Source: Pseudomonas sp. DNDY-54 (GTDB lineage Bacteria > Pseudomonadota > Gammaproteobacteria > Pseudomonadales > Pseudomonadaceae). From it: a stretch of DNA of 64,000 nucleotides. Below, one piece after another: positions 42,139 to 50,321 of this stretch (positions are counted from its first letter, which is position 1; every line of letters starts with the position of its first letter). The position numbers and the translations under genes were made by a program. The stretch lies in the NCBI RefSeq assembly GCF_019880365.1, contig NZ_CP082271.1:310001-374000 (forward strand), written 5' to 3'. The notes under the pieces are model-generated. The model did no database searches. It was given only the letters and a program-made list of their open reading frames with translations, and was not told the DNA's origin.

Positions 42139-43038
42139 ATGAGCAAGGTCAGTGTGCTGGTAGTCGATGACGCGCCCTTCATTCGGGATTTGATCAAGAA
42201 AGGTTTGCGCAGCCACTTCCCGGGGATTCGCATCGAGGACGCGGTGAACGGGCGCAAGGCTCAGCAGATGCTCGATCGGGACACCTTCGACCTCATCCTC
42301 TGCGACTGGGAAATGCCCGAAATGTCCGGGCTTGAACTGCTCACCTGGTGCCGCGCGCAAGACAAGCTCAAAACCACGCCGTTCATCATGGTTACCAGCC
42401 GTGGCGACAAGGAAAACGTGGTGCAGGCGATCCAGTCCGGGGTGTCTGACTTCATCGGCAAACCCTTCTCCAATGAACAGTTGACGACCAAGGTACGCAA
42501 GGCGCTGGGGCGTGCCGGGAAGCTCGATGCGCTGGCCGCCAGTGCGCCTGCGCGTCCTACCAACACAGGGATGGCCAACGATTCGCTGGCTGCACTGACG
42601 GGCGGGAAAGCAGAGGTCGCTAAACCGAGTGCTAGCGCACCGCCTGTTGCAGCGTCGCCATTGATCAGGCCCCCAGCGGGCAAACCAGCGGCGGCGAATT
42701 CCGGGCGCGGGCAGGGCCAGCTGCGCCTGGCATCGGGCACCCTTGCGTGTGTGATCAAGGCCCTGAGCCTCAAAGAGGGATTGCTGGTGGTCAAGCGCGG
42801 CGAGACGCTACCGCAGATTCTGGAAAGCGCTGTGCTCGATCTGGAGCAGGGCGAAGGCGGCGAGGTGGCGCGGCTCAACGGCTATCTGCATGCGGTCGCT
42901 GCGGTAGAACCGACGCCCGACAGTGAGTGGCTGCAGCTGACCTTCCGCTTCGTCGATCGCGATCCGCAAAAACTAGATTACCTCTCCCGGCTGATTGCCC
43001 GGGGTACCGCGCAACGGCACTTCGTTCCGGGCGCGTGA
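42139..43038 (+). CDS. Orphan response regulator with C-terminal PilZ-like or unknown domain
   Basis: 299 residues. Receiver domain (1-125) with Asp10/Asp11 acidic pair, phospho-acceptor Asp56 (LILCDWEMPEMSGLELL) and Lys in FIGKPFSN. Then a linker of about 75 residues rich in Ala/Pro (to about 195), and a C-terminal domain of about 100 residues (LRLASGTLACVIKALSLKEG, WLQLTFRFVDRDPQKLDYLS) that I cannot place; the closing Phe-Val-Asp-Arg-Asp-Pro resembles PilZ-like or chemotaxis-related ends. CAGGAGCGAGTG precedes ATG. No histidine kinase is adjacent. Divergent from the Usp gene. Confidence 0.8.
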   Translation: MSKVSVLVVDDAPFIRDLIKKGLRSHFPGIRIEDAVNGRKAQQMLDRDTFDLILCDWEMPEMSGLELLTWCRAQDKLKTTPFIMVTSRGDKENVVQAIQSGVSDFIGKPFSNEQLTTKVRKALGRAGKLDALAASAPARPTNTGMANDSLAALTGGKAEVAKPSASAPPVAASPLIRPPAGKPAAANSGRGQGQLRLASGTLACVIKALSLKEGLLVVKRGETLPQILESAVLDLEQGEGGEVARLNGYLHAVAAVEPTPDSEWLQLTFRFVDRDPQKLDYLSRLIARGTAQRHFVPGA

Positions 43039-43183
43039 CGGTTTCGAAGCGCTGATCAGGTCGATTCCGGTCCGCTCATCTGAAAACCACCGTAGCGCCG
43101 GAACAATTTCACAGCCCGACGGTCCGCGGCTCGCGGATCCTCCGTTGCGCTGCTAGTCTGCGGACCTCTTACTACATAACCAC

Positions 43184-44095
43184 ATGAAGTCTGCCGTTAT
43201 GTTGGGGCGCATCATTTTTCTTCTCGGGTCGTTCTGGCTGGCCTCGTCCGCCTCGGCCCTGACTATCTACAAATACACCGACGCCAACGGCGTGGTCACC
43301 TACAGTGACCAGGCTGCACCTGGCGCACGCGTGTTTACCTTCAGCGATCGGATGGTCGAAACGCTCGACAATCAGGTCAAGCTGGAAACCCGTAAGCACG
43401 CTGCCGGCGAGACGCTGCTGGTACGCAACGACCTTTTCGCCCCGGTCGATATCGAACTCAAACTGACCGGCGTGCAGAATGCGGTCGGTGTGCCAGACAA
43501 GCCAATCCGTTGGGTTTTGCCCCCACGAAGTCAGATTCGACTGGCCACGCTTGCACCGCTCGACCCGTCCAAACCGCTCCGCTACACGCCGAAACTGCGC
43601 CACGCGCTGGGCGACCCTCGCTTGCTTCCCAAACCCTATCGCTACCCGCTGCCCTGGCGCGGCGGCCCGTTCCGTCTGACCCAGGGTGCCAACGGCAAAT
43701 ACAGCCATTTCACACCGAAAGGCCGTTATGCGGCTGACATCGCCATGCCAGAAGGCACGCCCATCGTGGCGGCGCGTGGCGGGATGGTGGTGAAGATTGA
43801 GAATTCACAGAGCGGACGGGGCAACAACCCGGCCGGCAATTTCGTCCGCGTCCTGCATGATGACGGCACCATGGGTGTCTACCTGCACCTGATGAAGGGA
43901 TCGGTGAGTGTCCGCGAAGGTCAGCGCGTCGCAACCGGCAGCGTGTTGGCGCGGTCGGGTAACACCGGCAACAGCACGGGTCCGCACCTGCACTTCGTGG
44001 TCCAGCGCAACGTCGGTCTGGCGGTCGAATCGATTCCTTTCGATTTCGCCCAGCCGGTCAATAGCCTTCCGAATTTCGCTGTCGGCGGGGACTGA
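43184..44095 (+). CDS. M23 family metallopeptidase with DUF4124 domain
   Basis: 303 residues: signal peptide (IIFLLGSFWLASSASA), DUF4124 (LTIYKYTDANGVVTYSDQAA, 26-45), a linker, and a LytM/M23 peptidase domain (about 150-300) with HFTPKGRYAADIAMPEGTPI, VRVLHDDGTMGVYLHL and the zinc-binding HLH in TGPHLHFVVQRN. The first metal histidine and HLH are present, so it may be catalytically active against peptidoglycan crosslinks. Periplasmic or outer envelope. Confidence 0.9.
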   Translation: MKSAVMLGRIIFLLGSFWLASSASALTIYKYTDANGVVTYSDQAAPGARVFTFSDRMVETLDNQVKLETRKHAAGETLLVRNDLFAPVDIELKLTGVQNAVGVPDKPIRWVLPPRSQIRLATLAPLDPSKPLRYTPKLRHALGDPRLLPKPYRYPLPWRGGPFRLTQGANGKYSHFTPKGRYAADIAMPEGTPIVAARGGMVVKIENSQSGRGNNPAGNFVRVLHDDGTMGVYLHLMKGSVSVREGQRVATGSVLARSGNTGNSTGPHLHFVVQRNVGLAVESIPFDFAQPVNSLPNFAVGGD

Positions 44096-44135
44096 GTCGG
44101 GGCGACTGCAAGGCAGTCACCACCGCCAGTAATCG

Positions 44136-45473
44136 TTACTGCTTGAGCACCTTGGCCAGAACGATTTTGGGTCCGCGCATCTTCTTGATGACGATCTGCA
44201 GCTCCTCGATGAACAGCACCTCATTCTCTTCCGGAACCCGCTTCAGGGTTTCGTAGATCAGTCCGGCCAGGGTGTCGGCTTCAATGTGGTCGAGGTCAAC
44301 GTGCAGCAGTCGCTCGACCTTGTACAAAGGCGTATCGCCACGCACCAGCAGCTTGCCGGGCTGATAGGCGAGGATGCCGCGCTCAGTCTTGCGGTGCTCG
44401 TCCTGAATGTCGCCCACCAGCACTTCGAGCACGTCTTCCATCGTCAGGAAGCCCACCACCTTGTGATCGCCTTCCTCGACCAGCACGAAATGCGCGCCGC
44501 CCTGGCGGAACTGCTCCAGCAGCGCGTTCAGCGGCAGATGGCGGGACACGCGTTCCAACGGTCGCAGGAGTGCCGTGAGGTCGAAGTGCTGCGCCAGCTG
44601 CTCGTCGCCCGCCAGCGCCAGTAGCAAGTCCTTGATGTGCAGCAGGCCGACGTATTCACCCTGCTCGGAATCGAACACGGGATAGCGGCTGTATTTATGT
44701 CGGCGGATCAGTTCCAGGATGTCGCTCAGCGAGGCGTCGTGCTCCAGCTGTAAGAGGTCTTCGCGTGAATTGGCCCAGTCGGCGACTTCCAGCTCGCTCA
44801 TCTCGACGGCGGAGGCCAGCACCTTGATGTCCTGGTTAGCCGGGTCCAGCGCGCGATTGGAGTGCAGGATGAGTTTCAGCTCGTCACGGCTGTAGTGATG
44901 TTCATGAAGCCCGCCAGGCTCGCCTTGGCCGGCCACGCGGAGGATCGCGTTGGCGCTGGCATTCAGCAGGTAGATCGCCGGGTACATTGCCCAATAGAAC
45001 AGGTACAGCGGCGCGGCCGTCCACAGCGAGAGGAGTTCTGGCTTGCGAATCGCCCACGACTTGGGCGCCAGCTCACCGATGACGATGTGCAGGTAGGAAA
45101 TGATGAAGAATGCCGTGAAGAAGGCGATGCCATGCACGACGGCTTGTGATTGAACGCCCGCAGCGGCCAGAACGGGCTCGAGCAGGTGAGCGAAGGCGGG
45201 CTCGCCGACCCAGCCGAGCCCGAGTGAGGCGAGCGTGATGCCGAGTTGGCAAGCTGACAGGTAGGCATCCAGCTGGGTATGGACTTTGCGCAGGATATGC
45301 CCGCGCCAGCCATGCTCTTTGGCGATGGCTTCGACTTTGGTGGAGCGTAGTTTGACCATCGCAAATTCGGCTGCAACGAAGAAACCGTTGAGCAGAACCA
45401 GGAACAATGCAAAGAGGATCATGCCGAAATCGGCGAAGTAGGATGAGGCGGCGTAGCTGGGGGAAGGGTCCAT
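44136..45473 (-). CDS. CNNM/HlyC-CorC family transporter with CBS domains
   Basis: 445 residues, ATG at 45473 without a clear ribosome site; an internal ATG at 45422 (MILFALFLVLLNG) is the alternative. DUF21 membrane domain (1-200; LVLLNGFFVAAEFAMVKLRS, LDAYLSACQLGITLASLGLG, GELAPKSWAIRKPELL), a CBS pair (about 210-340; RYPVFDSEQGEYVGLLHIKD, VVGFLTMEDVLEVLVGDIQD) and the CorC/HlyC C-terminal domain. Related proteins move Mg2+ or Co2+; the old 'hemolysin' label is not supported. Confidence 0.9.
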   Translation of the reverse strand: MDPSPSYAASSYFADFGMILFALFLVLLNGFFVAAEFAMVKLRSTKVEAIAKEHGWRGHILRKVHTQLDAYLSACQLGITLASLGLGWVGEPAFAHLLEPVLAAAGVQSQAVVHGIAFFTAFFIISYLHIVIGELAPKSWAIRKPELLSLWTAAPLYLFYWAMYPAIYLLNASANAILRVAGQGEPGGLHEHHYSRDELKLILHSNRALDPANQDIKVLASAVEMSELEVADWANSREDLLQLEHDASLSDILELIRRHKYSRYPVFDSEQGEYVGLLHIKDLLLALAGDEQLAQHFDLTALLRPLERVSRHLPLNALLEQFRQGGAHFVLVEEGDHKVVGFLTMEDVLEVLVGDIQDEHRKTERGILAYQPGKLLVRGDTPLYKVERLLHVDLDHIEADTLAGLIYETLKRVPEENEVLFIEELQIVIKKMRGPKIVLAKVLKQ

Positions 45474-45570
45474 TATGGTGTCGGGTAGTCGATGACGGCC
45501 CAAGGATGGGGTCGACTCGGGGTAATTTCAAGGCGGCCAGCGGGGCTGCGACTCTCCGGTGGCGATGCGC

Positions 45571-46872
45571 TCACTCCACCGAGGCCTGGGACAGCGGAAA
45601 GTGGCAGGTAAAAATCGAGCCTTTGCCCGGCGTGCTGTTTACATCCAGACGCCCCTGATGGCGCAGCAGGACGTGCTTGACGATGGCCAGCCCGAGCCCT
45701 GTTCCGCCGGTGTTGCTGGCGCGGCTGGAATCGACCCGGTAGAAGCGTTCCGTCAGGCGCGGTAGGTGCTTGGATTCGATTCCGATACCTGAATCCTGTA
45801 CCGCCAGGTGAGCGCCCTGTTCATTGCACCACCAGCGAATGTGCACCTCACCGTTGTCGGGGGTGTACTTCACTGCGTTGAACACCAGGTTGGAAAACGC
45901 ACTTCGTAACTCGCTTTCGCTGCCCTTGAGCAGCAGGCTCGCATCGGCTTCTAGCGTAATTTGATGGTTGCGGTCGCCAGACAGCGCCTGAGCATCGCTC
46001 TTGATCGTTTGCAGCAGCTTGGCGATGGCCACGGGCTGGGTATTGGTGGGCGGGCTGGTGGCCTCCAGCTTGGCCAGTAATAGCAGGTCGTTTAGCAAAT
46101 GCTGCATGCGTCCGGCCTGTTGATTCATCTGATTCAGCGCCCGCGGCCAGCGCGGAGGCATTTCATCGGTGTGCTCGAGCATCGTTTCCAGATACCCCGC
46201 AATCACCGTCAGTGGCGTCCGCAGTTCGTGGGACACGTTGGCGACGAAATCCTTGCGCATCTGCTCCAGCTGATGGAGCCGGGTAATGTCGCGCACCACC
46301 ATCAAGTGCTCGCTGTTGCCGTAGCGGGTAATGGTGACTTGCAACCAGAGCCGGTCATTGATCGGTGACGACAGTTCCAGCGGTTCTTCATGACGGCCCC
46401 TGTCGAAGTACTCCTTGAAGCTGGGATGGCGTACCAGGTTGGTTACCGGATGGCCGGTGTCCTGCGGCTTCTTCAGGCCCAGCAGCCGTTCGGCGGCGGG
46501 GTTCCACCACTCCAGATTGCCGTCTCTGTCGAGCATGATCACGGCGTCTTTGAGCGCTGTCGTCGAGCCTTGCGCTCGGTCGATCACTGACTGCAGCTGC
46601 CCGCGCAGGCGGAGGTCCCGGCGTTGCATCTGATAAAGGTTGTCGAAAATGTCGCCCCACAGGCCCTGACCGTCGGGCGGCGGCTCGTCCGGCTGGCTAC
46701 GCTTGAGCCACTGCTGCAAACGACGCATCTGCTGCAGCATCCAACCGAGATAGCCGACCAGCCCCGCGACCAGGGCCCACGCATACTCACCCGTGATCAA
46801 TCCGATCAGCAGGCATCCGGCCAACAGCAGAAGCAGCTGGCGCACCAGCGCGCCTTGCCAGTCTTGGTTCAC
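45571..46872 (-). CDS. phoR: Phosphate regulon sensor histidine kinase
   Basis: 433 residues: two N-terminal helices (10-50), a PAS domain (about 95-195; AVIMLDRDGNLEWWNPAAER), HisKA with phospho-acceptor His215 in NVSHELRTPLTVIAGYLETM, and an HATPase (RSAFSNLVFNAVKYTPDNGE, GTGLGLAIVKHVLLRHQGRL). Autophosphorylates in phosphate starvation and phosphorylates PhoB. It follows phoB after 83 bases; order phoB-phoR is standard. Confidence 0.96.
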   Translation of the reverse strand: MNQDWQGALVRQLLLLLAGCLLIGLITGEYAWALVAGLVGYLGWMLQQMRRLQQWLKRSQPDEPPPDGQGLWGDIFDNLYQMQRRDLRLRGQLQSVIDRAQGSTTALKDAVIMLDRDGNLEWWNPAAERLLGLKKPQDTGHPVTNLVRHPSFKEYFDRGRHEEPLELSSPINDRLWLQVTITRYGNSEHLMVVRDITRLHQLEQMRKDFVANVSHELRTPLTVIAGYLETMLEHTDEMPPRWPRALNQMNQQAGRMQHLLNDLLLLAKLEATSPPTNTQPVAIAKLLQTIKSDAQALSGDRNHQITLEADASLLLKGSESELRSAFSNLVFNAVKYTPDNGEVHIRWWCNEQGAHLAVQDSGIGIESKHLPRLTERFYRVDSSRASNTGGTGLGLAIVKHVLLRHQGRLDVNSTPGKGSIFTCHFPLSQASVE

Positions 46873-46955
46873 CGCTAACGCTCCTTGAGGCAGCTTGGGG
46901 CCGGTCGGAAATCATGATGTACAACGCCCACTGACGCGCGGCGGTTGCGGCGTGT

Positions 46956-47645
46956 TCAGCTCTTGGTGGAAAAGCGATAGCCGGTGCCGCGCACGGTCTG
47001 CACCAGGTTCTCATAGGTCTCGCCGAGCGCTTTGCGCAGGCGCCGGATGTGGACGTCTACAGTGCGCTCTTCAACGTACACATTGCCGCCCCAGACCTGA
47101 TCGAGCAATTGCCCGCGGGTATAGGCGCGCTCCTGATGCGTCATGAAGAACTGAAGGAGACGGTACTCGGTCGGGCCCATGTCCGCCGGCGAACCATCAA
47201 TGGTGACGCGATGGCTGATCGGATCGAGCAGCAGGCCGCCAATTTCAATCGGCGTCTCGTTGTCGCTAGGCGTGGCGCGGCGCAGAACAGCTTTCAGCCG
47301 TGCCACCAGCTCGCGAGGTGAGAAGGGTTTGGTGATGTAATCATCCGCACCGACTTCGAGACCCTGGATCTTGTTGTCCTCGGCGTCCTTGGCGGTGAGC
47401 ATGATGATGGGGGTGTTCGCTGTCATTTCATCGCGTTTGAGGCGCCGCGCCAGCTCGATGCCGGAGGTGCCGGGGAGCATCCAGTCGAGCAGGATCAGGT
47501 CCGGTTGGCGATCGATGATCAGCGCATGTGCCTGCTGGGTATTGTCCGCTTCGAGACACTCGTAGCCAGCCATCTCCAGCGCCACCACGATCATCTCGCG
47601 AATCGGCGCTTCGTCATCGACGATCAGTATGCATTTGCCGTTCAT
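46956..47645 (-). CDS. phoB: Phosphate regulon response regulator
   Basis: 229 residues. Receiver with phospho-acceptor Asp54 (LILLDWMLPGTSGIELARRL) and an OmpR-type winged helix C-terminus (GPTEYRLLQFFMTHQERAYT, YVEERTVDVHIRRLRKALGE). Activates phosphate-starvation genes from Pho boxes. A Pho box 49 bases upstream of its own start suggests autoactivation. Confidence 0.97.
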   Translation of the reverse strand: MNGKCILIVDDEAPIREMIVVALEMAGYECLEADNTQQAHALIIDRQPDLILLDWMLPGTSGIELARRLKRDEMTANTPIIMLTAKDAEDNKIQGLEVGADDYITKPFSPRELVARLKAVLRRATPSDNETPIEIGGLLLDPISHRVTIDGSPADMGPTEYRLLQFFMTHQERAYTRGQLLDQVWGGNVYVEERTVDVHIRRLRKALGETYENLVQTVRGTGYRFSTKS

Positions 47646-47693
47646 GTCCGCTCTCGGTCCGGTTCTTGTCGTTCGGCATTAGATAACGGAAAT

Positions 47694-47711
47694 GTTGCAG
47701 CCATGTGACAG
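47694..47711 (-). promoter_or_regulatory. Pho box of phoB
   Basis: On the minus strand CTGTCACATGGCTGCAAC, two 7-base half sites (CTGTCAC and CTGCAAC) with four bases between, close to the CTGTCAT-N4-CTGTCAT consensus. About eight bases further TATCTAAT is a plausible -10 element. Confidence 0.75.
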
Positions 47712-47743
47712 AAAAGTGCTGCGCCTGTCTCGTGTTGAGCGCT

Positions 47744-48640
47744 CTAGCTCGCCCTCGTGGCGTAGTCGAGGACGATCCCTGCAAGAATGGCCAGCCCCGC
47801 CCAGTGGTTATGCAGGAAGGCCTTGAAGCAGACGTGCGCCTTTCGTGACCGGGTCTTCCAGAACTCCCATGCGAAGCAGGCAGCGGCGATAGTCAAACCG
47901 AGGTGGAACCACTGTCCAAGCTCGAAACGTACGCCCGCGAGGATCAGGCAGAACAGCGCCAAGATCTGGAGGCTGAGAATGATGATTCGGTCTGCCTCGC
48001 CAAACAGGATTGCCGTGGACTTGATCCCAATCTTCAAGTCGTCCTCGCGGTCGGCCATGGCGTAATAGGTGTCGTAGCCGACGGTCCAGACCACGTTGGC
48101 GATAAACAGGAGCCAGGCTTCGGGTGGCAGCTCACCCCGCTCGGCGGTGAACGCCATCAGCATGCCCCAGGAGAAGGCGGCCCCAAGGACAACCTGCGGG
48201 TAATAGGTGTAGCGCTTCATGAACGGGTAGAGCGCGGCGACGCCAAGTGCGCCGAAGGACAACCAGATGGTGGCGGCATTGGTCAACAGCACCAGGCCGA
48301 AGCTCAGCGCGACGAGGATGGCAAACAGCATCCACGCTTCCTTGGATGTGATCTTGCCAGTGGCGAGCGGGCGGCCCTTGGTGCGGCTGACGTGGCCATC
48401 GAGGTTGCGGTCGGCAAAGTCGTTGATCACGCAGCCGGCGGCTCGCATCAACACCACACCGAGGATGAAGATCACCAGATTCTTGATACTGGGCGAGCCT
48501 TCACCGGCAATCCACAGCGCCCAGAGCGTCGGCCACAGCAACAGATAGGTGCCGATCGGGCGATCCAGTCGCATCAGCTGGATGAAGTCCCAGGCCCGTG
48601 GGTGAAGGCGGTTGCTCGACTGCAGAAGCTTCTGGTACAT
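47744..48640 (-). CDS. ubiA: 4-hydroxybenzoate polyprenyltransferase
   Basis: 298 residues, start ATG 48640 (MYQKLLQSSNRLHPRAWDF); the frame upstream lies in ubiC territory and is not family-like. Prenyl-diphosphate-binding aspartate motifs: INDFADRNLDGHV (about 72-84) and DTYYAMADREDDLKIG (about 190-205). Second step of ubiquinone synthesis, acts on the product of UbiC, located 50 bases upstream on the same strand. Inner membrane. Confidence 0.96.
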   Translation of the reverse strand: MYQKLLQSSNRLHPRAWDFIQLMRLDRPIGTYLLLWPTLWALWIAGEGSPSIKNLVIFILGVVLMRAAGCVINDFADRNLDGHVSRTKGRPLATGKITSKEAWMLFAILVALSFGLVLLTNAATIWLSFGALGVAALYPFMKRYTYYPQVVLGAAFSWGMLMAFTAERGELPPEAWLLFIANVVWTVGYDTYYAMADREDDLKIGIKSTAILFGEADRIIILSLQILALFCLILAGVRFELGQWFHLGLTIAAACFAWEFWKTRSRKAHVCFKAFLHNHWAGLAILAGIVLDYATRAS

Positions 48641-48690
48641 CAGCGGGTCTCCGGTCGGTGAAGGCGGTTGCGGGGCAGTTTGTGCCGGCG

Positions 48691-49230
48691 TCAGGGGGTT
48701 ATCCGTGCGGCCCGCCACAGGGCCGGCAGAAACACTTCAGCGACCAGTACTTGCAGGTCTCCCTGGCTGAAGCAGGAACGGCGCGCCCAGAGTTGGGGCT
48801 CGCGCCTGTCCTGCGGTAGCCACGCCTCGGGGTAGCGACGGGCTTGCAGCGGCCCGCGCGCGAACGCCGGATCGCTGAAAAGCAGTTCCCCCAGCGAGCG
48901 GCTGCCCAAGTGCGGCAGATCCAGGCCGGACTGTTCCAGGGCGCTGCGGGCGGCGACGCTGCGGGCGAAAACCCAGGGGTCCTGTTGGCCGCGTAGATAG
49001 ACCTCGCGAACCCAACCCAGGCTTCCTTTTGCGACGCCCAGCGCCGCGCATTCATCGTCACGCAAGGGCTGCCAACCCTCCGTCAGCGGCGTCACGCTGA
49101 ACGCGCCTTCCGCCAATTCGGTGAGGCGGCGCGTGAGTGAGCCTTTATCGACATACAACCAATCATGCACGTCGGGGGCGAGCGGGGCGGACAGTTGGTC
49201 AGCGGAAAACCAGTCTTGAGAGTCAGGCAC
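48691..49230 (-). CDS. ubiC: Chorismate lyase
   Basis: 179 residues from a GTG at 49230 (no ribosome site is clear, so the start is a choice by family length; no ATG is closer than 165 bases upstream). Motifs: DWLYVDKGSLTRRLTELA (about 18-35), VREVYLRGQQDPWVFARSV (about 68-86), ALWRAA near the end. Splits chorismate into 4-hydroxybenzoate and pyruvate. Forms the ubiC-ubiA operon. Confidence 0.88.
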   Translation of the reverse strand: MPDSQDWFSADQLSAPLAPDVHDWLYVDKGSLTRRLTELAEGAFSVTPLTEGWQPLRDDECAALGVAKGSLGWVREVYLRGQQDPWVFARSVAARSALEQSGLDLPHLGSRSLGELLFSDPAFARGPLQARRYPEAWLPQDRREPQLWARRSCFSQGDLQVLVAEVFLPALWRAARITP

Positions 49231-49318
49231 GAGCGATAGCGGGCTAGCAAAAAGAGGCGGCGAGTCTAGCACGCGGCTAAAACGTCGCTCCAAGCGGTGG
49301 CCTGTTACGGCCGGCCTG

Positions 49319-50089
49319 TCAGGCCCAGCCTTCCAGCCGCATGGTCGCGCGCACCAGGCGTTGCTCTTCCTGTTCGATTTCCTTGAGGTTGTCACGAATG
49401 CTGTGAATGTGGTCCCGCGCCGCGCGCTGGGCTTGATCTGGCAGGCGCTCGGTCACGGCGTGGAACAGCCTCGAGTGCTGACGGTCGATCTGTCGTTTCT
49501 GCATGGGGCGGTGATAGAGGTTGTTCACCGAGGCGAACACGGTGGACAGCATCAGATCAGTCAGCGATTGCAGCGTATGCACCAGTACCGGGTTATGCGA
49601 CGCCTCGCTGACAGCCAGATGAAAGGCATGGTCGAGGCGCGCGTGCTCACGTGGATCGGCGGCTTCTTCGGTGTGGGCGGCGAGCATTTCTTCGTAGCGA
49701 CGGCGCAGCAGGATGAAATCAGCGTCCGTGCCGCGCAGTGCCGCCAGACGGGCCGACTCGCCCTCCAGCAGGGCGCGAACTTCGAGCAGGTCGAAAAGCG
49801 TACGCGGCTGCGAGTTGAACAGGTGCATCAGCGGGCTCGCATCCTGTTCGCCGGAGAGCTTTGCCACATGGGAACCGCGGCCCTGCGCCGTCTCGATGAT
49901 GCCGCGACCGCGCAGCACCCGCAGGCCCTCGCGTAGCGCCGAGCGCGAGATGCCGAGTTTTTCGCACAGACGGCGTTCCGACGGCAGCGTCTGGCCGACC
50001 TTGAGCACGCCGTCGACGATCAGGCGCTCAATGCGCTCGGCTACGACGTCTGCCAGCTGACGGCGTTCTTGGCTATTTTCGATCTGCAT
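49319..50089 (-). CDS. glcC: FadR/GntR-type glycolate regulator
   Basis: 256 residues. N-terminal GntR winged helix (LADVVAERIERLIVDGVLKV, LPSERRLCEKLGISRSALRE, GLRVLRGRGII; 10-75) and an FCD C-terminal ligand domain (about 90-240) with conserved His/Asp (DHAFHLAVSEASHNPVLVH). Located divergent from glcD, so GlcC is the most economical name; LldR and PdhR are close relatives. Two copies of its likely operator lie in the 232-bp gap, one just before its own start. CGGAG sits ahead of ATG. Confidence 0.9.
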   Translation of the reverse strand: MQIENSQERRQLADVVAERIERLIVDGVLKVGQTLPSERRLCEKLGISRSALREGLRVLRGRGIIETAQGRGSHVAKLSGEQDASPLMHLFNSQPRTLFDLLEVRALLEGESARLAALRGTDADFILLRRRYEEMLAAHTEEAADPREHARLDHAFHLAVSEASHNPVLVHTLQSLTDLMLSTVFASVNNLYHRPMQKRQIDRQHSRLFHAVTERLPDQAQRAARDHIHSIRDNLKEIEQEEQRLVRATMRLEGWA

Positions 50090-50100
50090 AATGGCTCCGG

Positions 50101-50115
50101 ACTGGTAGGACCAGT
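50101..50115. promoter_or_regulatory. GlcC-type operator 1
   Basis: ACTGGTAGGACCAGT, perfect six-base arms around AGG. Core TGGT-N3-ACCA is the FadR/LldR-family binding pattern. It starts 12 bases upstream of glcC's ATG and would block glcC itself. Confidence 0.8.
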
Positions 50116-50208
50116 TTGGCAGAAGTCTATAACAACTTAGGCGGGGACGGCGAAGCGCCCTGATATTCGGCCGCTGGCGGCCGTTTCAGAAAGCGCCTCA
50201 CGAAAGAA

Positions 50209-50223
50209 ACTGGTAGGACCAGT
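50209..50223. promoter_or_regulatory. GlcC-type operator 2
   Basis: A second ACTGGTAGGACCAGT identical in all 15 bases to operator 1, 108 bases away (centre to centre), and 98 bases upstream of the glcD ATG. Two identical sites allow DNA looping or separate control of the two divergent promoters. Confidence 0.8.
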
Positions 50224-50321
50224 GGTTTTCCAAGTGGACGGCAGGTTGTGTCAGGTCGATGATGCGTCAAACCACCGCAGCTGGCCGTGCTGACGGTGAA
50301 CGAAAGAAGAGCACGACAGCC

